A stretch of 64,000 nucleotides of DNA from Donghicola tyrosinivorans (lineage in GTDB: Bacteria > Pseudomonadota > Alphaproteobacteria > Rhodobacterales > Rhodobacteraceae). This document shows, one piece after another, positions 53,673 to 61,673 of the stretch. Under the pieces are notes generated by a model. The model worked only from the letters and a program-made list of their open reading frames with translations, did not search any database and was not told where the DNA came from. The number at the start of each line of letters is the position of its first letter. Position 1 is the first letter of the stretch. The stretch lies in the NCBI RefSeq assembly GCF_003003355.1, contig NZ_PVTQ01000012.1:1-64000 (forward strand), in the 5' to 3' direction. Both the position numbers and the translations under genes were made by a program.

Positions 53673-54947
53673 ATGGCTGATACATCGACGAATGGCCCGA
53701 TGATGGCTGCCGACGGCACTCCGCTAAAGCAAAGTCTCGCCCGGGCACTACGACGGCAAAAACGACGGGCGCTGCTGCTGACCGCGCCGCTGCTGCTGTT
53801 TGTACTGGTCTCGTTCATCATGCCCATCGGCTCGATGCTGATGCGTTCGATCCAGAACACAGCTGGCACCGACTATATCCCTGACATCATTCCCAACGTG
53901 GTCGTCGCTCTTGAGGACTGGGACCCCCAGTCCGGCGATTTGCCGTCCGAGGCCGCGTTCAAGGCGATGGCCATCGACTTCAAGGCCGCCTTCAAGAACA
54001 AACAGCACACCCAACTGGGTCGCCGTTTCAACTATGAAACCCCCGGCATGTCCTCGCTGTTCCGCAAATCGGGCCGCGCGATCTCTCGTCTGAAGATTGA
54101 AGAGATCACCGACTTTAAGGCCGAGATGCTGGACGTCGATAAGGACTGGGGCAAGATCGAATACTGGGCCACCATCAAGGCCAACTCGGGCTATTACACC
54201 GGCAGCTACTATATGGCCGCCTTTGACGCCGAGCGCACAATAGAAGGCGTTCAGATGAAGGACCCCGATCAGCGCATTTACCAAAAGCTGATGATCCGGA
54301 CCCTCTGGCTAAGCGCCTTGATCACCTTCTGTACGCTGGTTATCGGCTATCCTGTGGCGTGGCTGCTGGCGGACCTGCCCCTGCGGACCTCGAACCTGTT
54401 GATGATCCTTGTTCTGCTGCCCTTCTGGACCTCGCTCTTAGTGCGAACCTCGGCTTGGAAAATTCTGCTGCAGGAACAGGGCGTGATTAACGACATCTGG
54501 ATCGCCCTTGGCTTTACCGAGCGTCTGAGCCTGATCAACAACCAGCTTGGCGTGGTGATCGCAATGACACACATCCTGCTGCCCTTTATGATCCTGCCGC
54601 TTTACTCGGTGATGAAAACCATCCCGCCAAGCTATCTGCGTGCGGCAAAGTCGCTGGGGGCCACCAACACCACCGCCTTCCTGCGCGTTTACTTTCCGCA
54701 GACCACACCCGGTATCGGCGCGGGCGCCCTGCTGGTGTTCATTCTGGCGGTTGGCTACTTCATCACCCCCGAACTGGTGGGCGGTGCAGACGGCACCTTT
54801 ATCTCGAACCGGATCTACTTCCAGTTCTCGACCCTTGGAAACTGGGGTCTGGCGGCGGCGCTGGGGACCATCATGCTGGTGATCGTTCTGCTGCTCTACT
54901 ACGTCTACGACAAGCTTGTCGGCATCGATAACGTGAAGCTGGGATAA
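53673..54947 (+). CDS. ABC transporter permease with a large periplasmic insertion (PotB-like)
   Basis: 424 residues, longer than the 280-300 of PotB. After an N-terminal helix (residues 33-55, ALLLTAPLLLFVLVSFIMP) come about 150 residues of soluble sequence (FNYETPGMSSLFRKSGRAIS, EYWATIKANSGYYTGSYYM) before helix 2 near 212. The EAA loop is LRAAKSLGATNTTAFLRVYFPQTTPGIGAG. The insert is probably periplasmic and may contact the binding protein. Other alphaproteobacterial polyamine/opine permeases share this extra region, as far as I recall. Confidence 0.85.
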   Translation: MADTSTNGPMMAADGTPLKQSLARALRRQKRRALLLTAPLLLFVLVSFIMPIGSMLMRSIQNTAGTDYIPDIIPNVVVALEDWDPQSGDLPSEAAFKAMAIDFKAAFKNKQHTQLGRRFNYETPGMSSLFRKSGRAISRLKIEEITDFKAEMLDVDKDWGKIEYWATIKANSGYYTGSYYMAAFDAERTIEGVQMKDPDQRIYQKLMIRTLWLSALITFCTLVIGYPVAWLLADLPLRTSNLLMILVLLPFWTSLLVRTSAWKILLQEQGVINDIWIALGFTERLSLINNQLGVVIAMTHILLPFMILPLYSVMKTIPPSYLRAAKSLGATNTTAFLRVYFPQTTPGIGAGALLVFILAVGYFITPELVGGADGTFISNRIYFQFSTLGNWGLAAALGTIMLVIVLLLYYVYDKLVGIDNVKLG

Positions 54948-54953
54948 GAGATC

Positions 54954-55820
54954 ATGGCAACCACCCTTCCCACATACGCAACCTTCGGGCAGAAAATCTG
55001 GTACTACACGTTCCGCGTCTTCTGCGGTCTGGTGTTCTTTTACCTGATCTTCCCAATCCTGATCGTGATCCCACTAAGCTTTAATGCGCAGGACTTCTTC
55101 ACCTTCACCCCTGAGATGCTGCGGCTGGACCCTGAGGGGTATTCGCTAAAGCACTACCGCGACTTCCTTGGGGCGAACGGGGATTACAGCTGGCTGCAAG
55201 CGTTCAGCAACTCGCTGATCATCGCGCCGCTGGCGACCCTGCTGTCGGTTAGCCTTGGGACTCTGGCGGCCATCGGCCTGAGCCAGCCGCACGTTCCCTT
55301 CAAGCGCCAGATCATGGCGCTGCTGATCTCGCCGATGATCGTTCCGCTGATCATCACCTCGGCTGGTATGTTCTTCTTCTACTCTAGCGTCAGCCTGCAG
55401 GGCACGCTGGCGGGTGTTGTGCTGGCCCACGCGGCACTGGGGATTCCCTTCGTGATCATCACCGTGACCGCGACCCTCAGCAGCTTTGACCAGAGCTTGA
55501 CCCGCGCGGCAGCGAACATGGGGGCCGATCCGGTGACCACGTTCTTCCGCATCCAGATGCCGCTGATCCTGCCCGGCGTGATTTCGGGTGGCCTGTTCGC
55601 CTTCATCACCTCGTTCGACGAAGTGGTCGTGGTGCTGCTGGTCGGCTCGGCCGGTCAGAAGACCCTGCCTTGGCAGATGTTCATCGGTCTGCGTGAACAA
55701 ATCTCGCCCACCATTCTGGCGGTTGCGACGATCCTCGTGGTGATCTCGATTGCGCTACTGACCACCGTAGAACTGCTGCGCCGCCGCAGCGAGCGTTTGC
55801 GCGGCATGAGCCCCGGCTAA
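54954..55820 (+). CDS. ABC transporter permease (PotC-like)
   Basis: 288 residues, six helices, with EAA-like TRAAANMGADPVTTFFRIQMPLILPGVISG and the SFDEVVVVLLVG block of PotC. It follows the first permease by 6 nt. Last gene of the ATPase-binding protein-permease-permease operon; a strong terminator follows. Confidence 0.92.
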   Translation: MATTLPTYATFGQKIWYYTFRVFCGLVFFYLIFPILIVIPLSFNAQDFFTFTPEMLRLDPEGYSLKHYRDFLGANGDYSWLQAFSNSLIIAPLATLLSVSLGTLAAIGLSQPHVPFKRQIMALLISPMIVPLIITSAGMFFFYSSVSLQGTLAGVVLAHAALGIPFVIITVTATLSSFDQSLTRAAANMGADPVTTFFRIQMPLILPGVISGGLFAFITSFDEVVVVLLVGSAGQKTLPWQMFIGLREQISPTILAVATILVVISIALLTTVELLRRRSERLRGMSPG

Positions 55821-55843
55821 GCCTTGGGCACATCGACAAACAA

Positions 55844-55881
55844 AAAGGGGAGGATACCAACGTATCCTCCCCTTTCTTTTT
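55844..55881 (+). terminator. Strong bidirectional terminator after second importer
   Basis: AAAGGGGAGGATAC, loop CAAC, GTATCCTCCCCTTT followed by CTTTTT: a perfect 14-bp stem, with A/T runs on both sides. Confidence 0.95.
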
Positions 55882-55896
55882 AAGCGTCAGGCCGAA

Positions 55897-56760
55897 TTAC
55901 TGGTTGATCGGCGACAGCAGATCGACGTTCGTGACCAGATTGCGCACCCCGTGCGCGTGATCTTCGTCAAACATGTTATCCGCATACCAAGCGCCAACAG
56001 TGTTGATGTCCACTTTGATCACCTCGGGGCGAACCGACCAAGTGACCTGAAACGGCGAGGCCTTTTCATTGTAGCTGGGGCCAGTGGTCGAACCCAGATA
56101 GGCGATCGGCGTGCCGGTGTTTTCCGGCACATTCGGTGCCTGCCAATAACCGTTCACCTGCTGGACATCCGCCAGCGTACGGAAATCGATCGCGTTTGCA
56201 TCGTTGACCAGAACCATCACCTGCGTCTCAACACGCAGCTGCGGGTTGCCGGTCGAATCCGCAAGACATGCGCCAAGGGTCGGACCCGGTTCAATGTCGC
56301 TGGTGGTGTGGACAAAGTGGACCTCAATGGTCTGGCCGGACTGCAGCAGGCCATGCTCGCCAGTTCCGATCGGTGCGGCCAGCGGCGCCAGTTCGGCCTC
56401 GGTCAAATCGCCGTCATAGACGTAACCGGTACCCCAGCCTTCGCCGTCACCATTGCCACGGAAGGTCGAGAACTGACCGCCCGCGTGTTCAGCACCATCA
56501 TGGAAGTGGATGTTGCACAGGTTCATCTGGCTGGCAGGAGGTGCCATCGAGAACACCCGCGGGTTGCCACCCACAGTGTAGCGCAGATCGCGGGGCGACT
56601 GGGGACCAAAGCCTGCGTCTTCTGTCGCCTCGGCCAAAACAGCGCGCTGTGCGTCGATCACAGCATCTGCCACCTCTGCATGTTCGCTGGTTCCCGCGAC
56701 AGCTGCTATGCTTGCCGCAAGAAACGCCGTTACCGATAGACCGGTTGTCATGATTTTCAT
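55897..56760 (-). CDS. Delta-class carbonic anhydrase-like secreted protein
   Basis: 287 residues with a signal peptide (MKIMTTGLSVTAFLAASIAAVAG). NLCNIHFHDGAEHAGGQFS (HxH plus H) and IEVHFVHTTSD (HxxH) look like the zinc-binding histidines of delta-class carbonic anhydrases (CA_like family), which are known in diatoms and dinoflagellates and annotated in some marine bacteria. It would interconvert CO2 and bicarbonate in the periplasm. AAGGGAG lies nine bases before the ATG at 56760. Convergent with the importer operon; activity is not provable from sequence. Confidence 0.78.
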   Translation of the reverse strand: MKIMTTGLSVTAFLAASIAAVAGTSEHAEVADAVIDAQRAVLAEATEDAGFGPQSPRDLRYTVGGNPRVFSMAPPASQMNLCNIHFHDGAEHAGGQFSTFRGNGDGEGWGTGYVYDGDLTEAELAPLAAPIGTGEHGLLQSGQTIEVHFVHTTSDIEPGPTLGACLADSTGNPQLRVETQVMVLVNDANAIDFRTLADVQQVNGYWQAPNVPENTGTPIAYLGSTTGPSYNEKASPFQVTWSVRPEVIKVDINTVGAWYADNMFDEDHAHGVRNLVTNVDLLSPINQ

Positions 56761-56784
56761 GGAAAACTCCCTTACATCGTTAAA

Positions 56785-56808
56785 GAAAATTGCAGAGCTG
56801 CAAATTTT
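56785..56808. promoter_or_regulatory. Dyad upstream of carbonic anhydrase gene
   Basis: TTGCAG-AG-CTGCAA (56790-56803) is perfect and extends into AAAA/TTTT arms. It lies 30-43 bases before the carbonic anhydrase ATG, at an operator or leader position. The arms share TGCAA with Mur/Zur-like sites, but the match is loose. Confidence 0.45.
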
Positions 56809-56906
56809 GTCCAGCGACACTAAAGGGAAACTGTTCTAACAAAAGTTTAATATACCTTAAGAAGTAATCTTTTACCCCAATACCCTATAACGTTGGCAAA
56901 ACGAAA

Positions 56907-56936
56907 GAAGGGCTGGCACCGCAGCACCTGCCCTTC
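56907..56936 (-). terminator. Terminator of the hemP mini-operon
   Basis: On the minus strand GAAGGGC and GCCCTTC close a stem of about 11 pairs with one mismatch, followed by TTTCGTTTT. It sits 30 bases after the hemP stop. Confidence 0.8.
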
Positions 56937-56965
56937 CTACGATCCTACAAGACGCCTCCTGAGGA

Positions 56966-57136
56966 TTACTTGGTCAGGATCAACTTGCCCTGACGGGTGA
57001 TCCGAAGGGTGTATATCTGGTCACCCAGCTGGATCAGGGCCTGAGCGCCCCCGCCTGTCAGTTCCTCGGCAAGGTGCAGGGGCAGTTCGGGCGAATGGGC
57101 ACTGGCGGTGCGGAAAGTCGTAGGCATCATGGTCAT
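56966..57136 (-). CDS. hemP: Hemin uptake protein HemP
   Basis: A 56-residue protein. It reads MTMMPTTFRTASAHSPELP, then LAEELTGGGAQALIQLGDQ, then IYTLRITRQGKLILTK. The C-terminal half is the HemP family: a GG.AL..G..Y.LR.TR.GKLILTK pattern. It starts at 57136 with GGAG nine bases upstream. HemP proteins go with haem uptake systems and are under iron control; no other haem gene is in the window. Preceded by a 47-residue gene and followed by a terminator. Confidence 0.88.
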   Translation of the reverse strand: MTMMPTTFRTASAHSPELPLHLAEELTGGGAQALIQLGDQIYTLRITRQGKLILTK

Positions 57137-57169
57137 CTTGCGTGTCTCCGGTTGTCGGGGCGAAGGGGT

Positions 57170-57313
57170 TCAGCGGTCGCCAAATTCGATCCGGTCCAGC
57201 AGGCGCTCGGTATCCAGATCGACGGGCCACGACAACTCGGCAAGGATCGCCCGCACGTCGGCTGCGCGCTCGCGCAGACTGCGGGCAGTTCGGGTCTTCT
57301 GATCTTGGGTCAT
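57170..57313 (-). CDS. Small protein of 47 residues upstream of hemP
   Basis: A charged helix-rich protein (MTQDQKTRTARSLRERAADV, then RAILAELSWPVDLDTERLLD, ending RIEFGDR). No family recognised. It has an ATG, a complete frame, high-GC third positions as in neighbouring genes, and a stop 33 nt before hemP. Dyad, this gene, hemP and terminator line up as one short transcript, which supports it being real. The ribosome site is weak (GGA 11 bases upstream). Confidence 0.55.
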   Translation of the reverse strand: MTQDQKTRTARSLRERAADVRAILAELSWPVDLDTERLLDRIEFGDR

Positions 57314-57369
57314 GTCAAAGCAATCCGTCTAAGAATGGCAACTGGCTGACCCGTTGAAGGCTGGCTGAC

Positions 57370-57397
57370 CTAAACCTGACTTTTTTAGTCGGTTTAG
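57370..57397. promoter_or_regulatory. Iron-operon-type dyad upstream of the hemP transcript
   Basis: CTAAACC and GGTTTAG flank an inner TGAC-TTTTTT-AGTC, a near-perfect inverted repeat 57 bp before the small-protein start. Position and hemP suggest an iron-responsive site such as the Rhodobacterales Iron-Rhodo-box/IscR or Irr type. I cannot match a consensus from memory with certainty. Confidence 0.5.
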
Positions 57398-57418
57398 TCA
57401 AGGCCCTTCCTTGCGCAA

Positions 57419-57447
57419 ATAAAAAAGGCCCGCAGCAGCGGGCCTTT
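57419..57447 (-). terminator. Terminator of the peroxiredoxin gene
   Basis: AAAGGCCCGC, a 4-nt loop and GCGGGCCTTT lie 22 bases beyond the peroxiredoxin stop. Read on the minus strand the stem is followed by a run of six T. Confidence 0.92.
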
Positions 57448-57468
57448 CGTGCCATCAATTCAGGCAGA

Positions 57469-57957
57469 TCAGAGGGCGTCAACCACCGCTTCGCCCGCCG
57501 ACAGAGTGCAAACTCCGGGGCTTTCCTCAACGTTCAGAAGGGTCACGGTGCCGTCTTCGACCACCATCGCGAACCGCTTGGAGCGGCCAATCAGGCCCGC
57601 GGGCGGCGCGGTGAAATCAAGACCCAGCGCCTTGGTAAAGCTGCCGTCCGCATCGCCAAGGAAGGTCAGCCCCGCCTCTTTCGCGCCAGTCGATTCGGCC
57701 CACGCGGCCATCACGAAGGGATCGTTGACCGACACGCAGATGATCTCTTCAACACCCTTTTCGGCCAGCGCATCCTTGCTGCGGATAAAGCTGGGAACGT
57801 GAGCGGTGCTGCACACACCGGTATAGGCCCCGGGCAAACCGAAAATGACAACCTTGCGGCCTTTGACCTTGTCGGCCAGCGCCACAGATTCGGGCCCTTG
57901 GTCGCCCAAACGCAACAAATTGGCCTCTGGCAAAGCCTGTCCGGTGGAAATGGTCAT
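57469..57957 (-). CDS. Peroxiredoxin, Prx5 (AhpE/BAS1-hybrid) type
   Basis: 162 residues. The peroxidatic C49 is in PGAYTGVCSTAHVPSF, and a second C150 (PGVCTLSAGEAVV) is in the place of the resolving Cys of Prx5. It reduces hydrogen peroxide and alkyl hydroperoxides with thioredoxin or glutaredoxin. GAGAGG lies upstream of the ATG at 57957. It is divergent from the ferredoxin-reductase-like gene, so the two may answer the same oxidative signal. Confidence 0.93.
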   Translation of the reverse strand: MTISTGQALPEANLLRLGDQGPESVALADKVKGRKVVIFGLPGAYTGVCSTAHVPSFIRSKDALAEKGVEEIICVSVNDPFVMAAWAESTGAKEAGLTFLGDADGSFTKALGLDFTAPPAGLIGRSKRFAMVVEDGTVTLLNVEESPGVCTLSAGEAVVDAL

Positions 57958-58049
57958 ATCTTACCTCTCTGCAGAATTGCACTCGCAGGGATCCTGCGGT
58001 TATGTCGGTTCAATTGTCCGATGACGCTAACATAGGCGAGGTTTTCAGA

Positions 58050-59258
58050 ATGTCCCATATTGCAGTGATAGGCGCAGGTCAGGCCGCAGCAACTTTGGTT
58101 GCGGAACTGCGGAAACAAGGCTTTGACGGGAACATCACGATCTTCGGAGACGAACCCGTACCCCCCTATCAGCGCCCGCCCCTGTCCAAAGCCTATCTGC
58201 TTGGTGACATGGCGATGGACCGCCTCTACCTGCGCCCTGCAGAATGGTACGCCGAGAACAACATCACCCTGCGCCTTGGCACTCGCGTAGATGGCATCGA
58301 CACAGCCGCCAAAACCCTGCTGGTCGGGGACGAGCGCATCGCCTTTGACCAACTGGCCCTGACCACCGGCTCGACCCCGCGCACCTTGCCTGCGGCCATC
58401 GGCGGTGATTTGAACGGGGTCTACACCGTGCGTACGTTGGCCGACATCGACGCCATCGCGCCCCATGCCACCGAAGGCCGCCGTATCCTGATCGTCGGAG
58501 GTGGCTACATCGGGCTTGAGGCCGCTGCTGTCTGCGCCAAGCGCCAGATGCAGGTCACTCTGGTCGAGGCCGCCCCCCGCATCCTTGGCCGCGTCGCCGC
58601 GCCTGAGACCGCAGACTATTTCCGCGCCCTGCACCAAAGCCACAGGGTAGACATCCGCGAAGGCATCGGCCTTGCCCGCCTGATCGGCACCGACGGCCAT
58701 GTCACCCAGGCCGAGTTGGCGGATGGCACCATGCTGGATGTGGATCTGGTCATCGTCGGTGTCGGCATCACCCCGAATGACGGTCTGGCAGAATCCGCAG
58801 GGATCACGCTGGACAACGGCATCGCTGTAGACATCAAGGGCCAAACCAACGTGCCCGGCATCTGGGCTGCGGGCGATTGCGCCAGCTTCCCCTACAAGGG
58901 CAAGCGCATGCGTCTGGAAAGCGTCCAGAACGCTATCGATCAATCCCTGACCGTTGCCCGCAACATGCTTGGGGCGGATCAGGATTACCTGCCAATGCCG
59001 TGGTTCTGGTCGGACCAGTATGACACCAAACTGCAAATCGCGGGCCTCAACACCGGCTATGATAATATCGTCACCCGCGACAGCGGCGCAGGCTCGGTGT
59101 CCTACTGGTACTACGCAGGCGATACCCTGCTGGCCGTTGACGCCATGAACGATCCCCGCGCCTATATGGTCGGCAAACGCCTGATCGAGAACGGAAAATC
59201 CCCCGCCAAAGAGGCCGTCGGCAACCCTGAAACTGACCTGAAGGCCTTGTTGAAATGA
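58050..59258 (+). CDS. NAD(P)/FAD-dependent oxidoreductase, ferredoxin (rhodocoxin) reductase-like
   Basis: 402 residues. FAD-binding site IAVIGAGQAAATLVAELRKQG at the start, then PYQRPPLSKAYL, an NAD site RILIVGGGYIGLEAAAV (about 146-162) and the second FAD motif VPGIWAAGDCASFP. The C-terminal reductase domain has PWFWSDQYDTKLQIAGLN. Of the family that feeds electrons from NADH to ferredoxins or P450 partners; no P450 is nearby. GAGG precedes the ATG at 58050, and the stop overlaps the rsmD start. Confidence 0.92.
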   Translation: MSHIAVIGAGQAAATLVAELRKQGFDGNITIFGDEPVPPYQRPPLSKAYLLGDMAMDRLYLRPAEWYAENNITLRLGTRVDGIDTAAKTLLVGDERIAFDQLALTTGSTPRTLPAAIGGDLNGVYTVRTLADIDAIAPHATEGRRILIVGGGYIGLEAAAVCAKRQMQVTLVEAAPRILGRVAAPETADYFRALHQSHRVDIREGIGLARLIGTDGHVTQAELADGTMLDVDLVIVGVGITPNDGLAESAGITLDNGIAVDIKGQTNVPGIWAAGDCASFPYKGKRMRLESVQNAIDQSLTVARNMLGADQDYLPMPWFWSDQYDTKLQIAGLNTGYDNIVTRDSGAGSVSYWYYAGDTLLAVDAMNDPRAYMVGKRLIENGKSPAKEAVGNPETDLKALLK

Positions 59259-59824
59259 GGATCATCTCTGGCAGCCTGCGCGGCCTGAAACTGGCCGAGG
59301 TCGGCGAAGGTGATGCCAAGGCTCACCTGCGCCCCACCTCGGATCGCGTCCGTGAAAGCCTGTTCAACGTGTTGGCCAGCCTTGATGGGGGCATCTCTCC
59401 GGTGGTGGATGCCCGTGTGCTGGACCTCTTTGCAGGTACCGGCGCCTTGGGGTTCGAGGCCCTTTCGCGCGGGGCCGCCCAAGTCACCTTTGTGGACGAA
59501 GGGGTCAAGGCCCGCGCCCTCATCCGCGAGAATATCGACAAATGCCGCGCCATCGGCACCACCCGCCTGCTGCGCCGCGACGCCACCGACCTCAAACGCA
59601 ATGACGGTGCGCCCTTCAAGGTGATCTTCCTTGACCCGCCCTACGGTAAAGGCCTTGGGGAAAAGGCCATCGCCTCGGCCCAAGACGGCGGCTGGATCGC
59701 CCCAAGCGCCTTGCTGATCTGGGAAGAAAACGCCCCGCAATCCACCCCCGCAGGCTTCACCCTGCTGGACCAACGCAAATACGGGGATACGTGGATCACC
59801 CTGCTGCGTGCCCCAGCACCTTAA
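59255..59824 (+). CDS. rsmD: 16S rRNA (guanine(966)-N(2))-methyltransferase RsmD
   Basis: 189 residues. Starts MRIISGSLRGLKL with LRPTSDRVRESLFNVL, then SAM site VLDLFAGTGALGFEALSRG and catalytic IFLDPPYG. Standard for RsmD, which methylates G966 of 16S rRNA. ATGA overlap with the upstream oxidoreductase gene. Confidence 0.94.
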   Translation: MRIISGSLRGLKLAEVGEGDAKAHLRPTSDRVRESLFNVLASLDGGISPVVDARVLDLFAGTGALGFEALSRGAAQVTFVDEGVKARALIRENIDKCRAIGTTRLLRRDATDLKRNDGAPFKVIFLDPPYGKGLGEKAIASAQDGGWIAPSALLIWEENAPQSTPAGFTLLDQRKYGDTWITLLRAPAP

Positions 59825-59862
59825 AGCTCACGGCGCCACAAGCCCAAATCACCCAAATCAAA

Positions 59863-59915
59863 AAGCCCCGCGGTCGAATATGACCTGCGGGGCTTCTTTA
59901 TTGCAAAAATACTCA
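59863..59915. terminator. Terminator merged with a copy of the 23-bp repeat
   Basis: AAGCCCCGC (59863-59871) and GCGGGGCTT (59887-59895) enclose GGTC-GAATAT-GACC. The descending stem runs straight into a repeat copy (59893-59915, CTTCTTTATTGCAAAAATAC plus TCA) between convergent rsmD and map. Confidence 0.85.
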
Positions 59916-59940
59916 CCCGATCCGAAGATTGGCCAAGTCC

Positions 59941-60756
59941 TCAGACATCATAGGTCGGGTGGAACTTGCCCGCAGGCGACAGGGTGAAAATGTCAAACCC
60001 GTCCGCCGTCACCCCGATCGAATGTTCGAACTGCGCGCTCAGCGATTTGTCACGGGTCACAGCGGTCCAGTCATCGGCCAGAACCTTGGTTTCGGGGCGG
60101 CCCAGATTAACCATGGGTTCAATAGTGAAGAACATACCTTCTTCCAGAACCGGACCGGTGCCTTTGCGGCCATAGTGCAGCACGTTCGGCGGCGCGTGGA
60201 ACACCTGACCCAGACCGTGGCCGCAGAAATCGCGCACAACCGACATGCGCTGCGCTTCCACATAGCTCTGGATCGCGTAGCCGATGTCGCCAAAGGTGTT
60301 GCCGGGCTTCACAGTCTCGATCCCCAGCATCAGGGCATCATGAGTGACCTGCAGCAAACGCTCGGCCTTGCGGGGCATCTTGCCTGCCACATACATGCGG
60401 CTGGTGTCACCGAACCAACCATCGACAATGACGGTCACGTCGATGTTCAGGATATCGCCTTCTTTCAGCTTTTTATCACCGGGAATGCCGTGGCAAACCA
60501 CGTGGTTCACGCTGATACAGCTGGCGTGTTTGTAGCCGCGATAGCCAATCGTTGCACTGGTCGAGCCCGACGCATTCACCTTTTCCTCGATGATGCGATC
60601 AATCTCGCCGGTAGTCTGACCGGGGAACACATGCTCGGCGATTTCGTCAAGGATCTGCGCAGCCACACGGCCAGCTTTATGCATGCCGGCAAAATCCGCT
60701 TCCGAATGAATGCGGATACCATCTTTGGTCACGCGTCCGTCGTGCTTGGTTCTCAC
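59941..60756 (-). CDS. map: Type I methionine aminopeptidase
   Basis: 271 residues; removes the initiator Met from nascent proteins. Metal ligands lie in HGIPGDKKLKEGDILNIDVTVIVDGWFGDTSRMY, GHGLGQVFHAPP, IEPMVNLG and FEHSIGV. I start at a GTG (60756), because AAGGAG lies six bases upstream and gives the common VRTKHDGRVTKDGIRIHSEADF N-terminus. The open frame runs on past 60756 to 60963, into the sfsA gene. Confidence 0.94.
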   Translation of the reverse strand: MRTKHDGRVTKDGIRIHSEADFAGMHKAGRVAAQILDEIAEHVFPGQTTGEIDRIIEEKVNASGSTSATIGYRGYKHASCISVNHVVCHGIPGDKKLKEGDILNIDVTVIVDGWFGDTSRMYVAGKMPRKAERLLQVTHDALMLGIETVKPGNTFGDIGYAIQSYVEAQRMSVVRDFCGHGLGQVFHAPPNVLHYGRKGTGPVLEEGMFFTIEPMVNLGRPETKVLADDWTAVTRDKSLSAQFEHSIGVTADGFDIFTLSPAGKFHPTYDV

Positions 60757-60826
60757 CGCGCTCTCCTTCTCAAACTCTGTGCTTTCCTTAAATAACTTCC
60801 GCACATTATGCCAGAGGCCCTGCATT

Positions 60827-61558
60827 CTAAGCACCCCCACCCGATTGAGACGCCGCGTCAACGGGCAGCGCCGCGCCAAAGCGCACGCCGCGTGTGTCAA
60901 TCTCGGTGCCGTGGGCGATAACTTCGACCCCTGCCGCGCGGGCAGCGTCAAAAGCCGCGGCATAGGTGGGGTCCAGATCGCCCGCCACTTTCACCCGCCC
61001 GCAATCGGTGCGCTGGATCAGGAACAACAGCACGGCGCGGTGACCAAGCGCCACCATATCCGACAGCTCAGCCAGATGCTTGGCCCCGCGGGCAGTAACG
61101 CAATCGGGAAACTCGGCCCAGTCATCCATGCGGCGCAGGTGGACGTTTTTCACTTCGACATAGGCATCGGGCAGACCCGCGCCAGTCAGCAGGAAATCGA
61201 TGCGGCTGTTCTTGCCGTATTTCACCTCGGGGCGGATCAGGTCGTAGCCCGCCAGTTCCGGCACCATTCCCGCGCTCAGCCCTTCGCCCACCACGCGGTT
61301 GGGCAGGCTGGTATCGATCCCCGCCATGTGACCGCCGTCCAGTTCGGCCAGCCGCCAGCCGTAATCCAGCTTTTTCTTCGGATCATCGTTCGGCTCTAGC
61401 CAGCAGCGGATACCGGGATCTTTCAGCCCCAACATCGCGCCGGGATTGGGACAGTGCGCACGCACTTCCTGACCGGTGTCTTCCAGCATCATATCGCTGA
61501 GAAAGCGATTATAGCGGCGGATCAGCCGCGCGGGGATCAAAGGGGTCGCAAATTCCAT
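60827..61558 (-). CDS. sfsA: SfsA family protein (sugar fermentation stimulation/nuclease)
   Basis: 243 residues. Starts MEFATPLIPARLIRRYNRFLSDM and has EVRAHCPNPGAMLG, GLSAGMVPELAGYDLIRPEVKYGKNSRIDFLL, VEVKNVHLRR and FPDCVTARGAKHLAEL, the SfsA core with PD-(D/E)xK nuclease residues. Its role is unsettled: older data link it to maltose metabolism, newer to nuclease activity. Upstream of map in the same direction, 70 bp apart. Confidence 0.93.
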   Translation of the reverse strand: MEFATPLIPARLIRRYNRFLSDMMLEDTGQEVRAHCPNPGAMLGLKDPGIRCWLEPNDDPKKKLDYGWRLAELDGGHMAGIDTSLPNRVVGEGLSAGMVPELAGYDLIRPEVKYGKNSRIDFLLTGAGLPDAYVEVKNVHLRRMDDWAEFPDCVTARGAKHLAELSDMVALGHRAVLLFLIQRTDCGRVKVAGDLDPTYAAAFDAARAAGVEVIAHGTEIDTRGVRFGAALPVDAASQSGGGA

Positions 61559-61673
61559 AGGCCAAGCTTTAGGCCCCCTGCGCCCCTTTGGCAAATCCGC
61601 ACGTGCGCTATGGAAACCACCCACCCACTGCCCTAACCTCTGCCCCGAACACTGCTGAACCGGAGCGCAAAAG

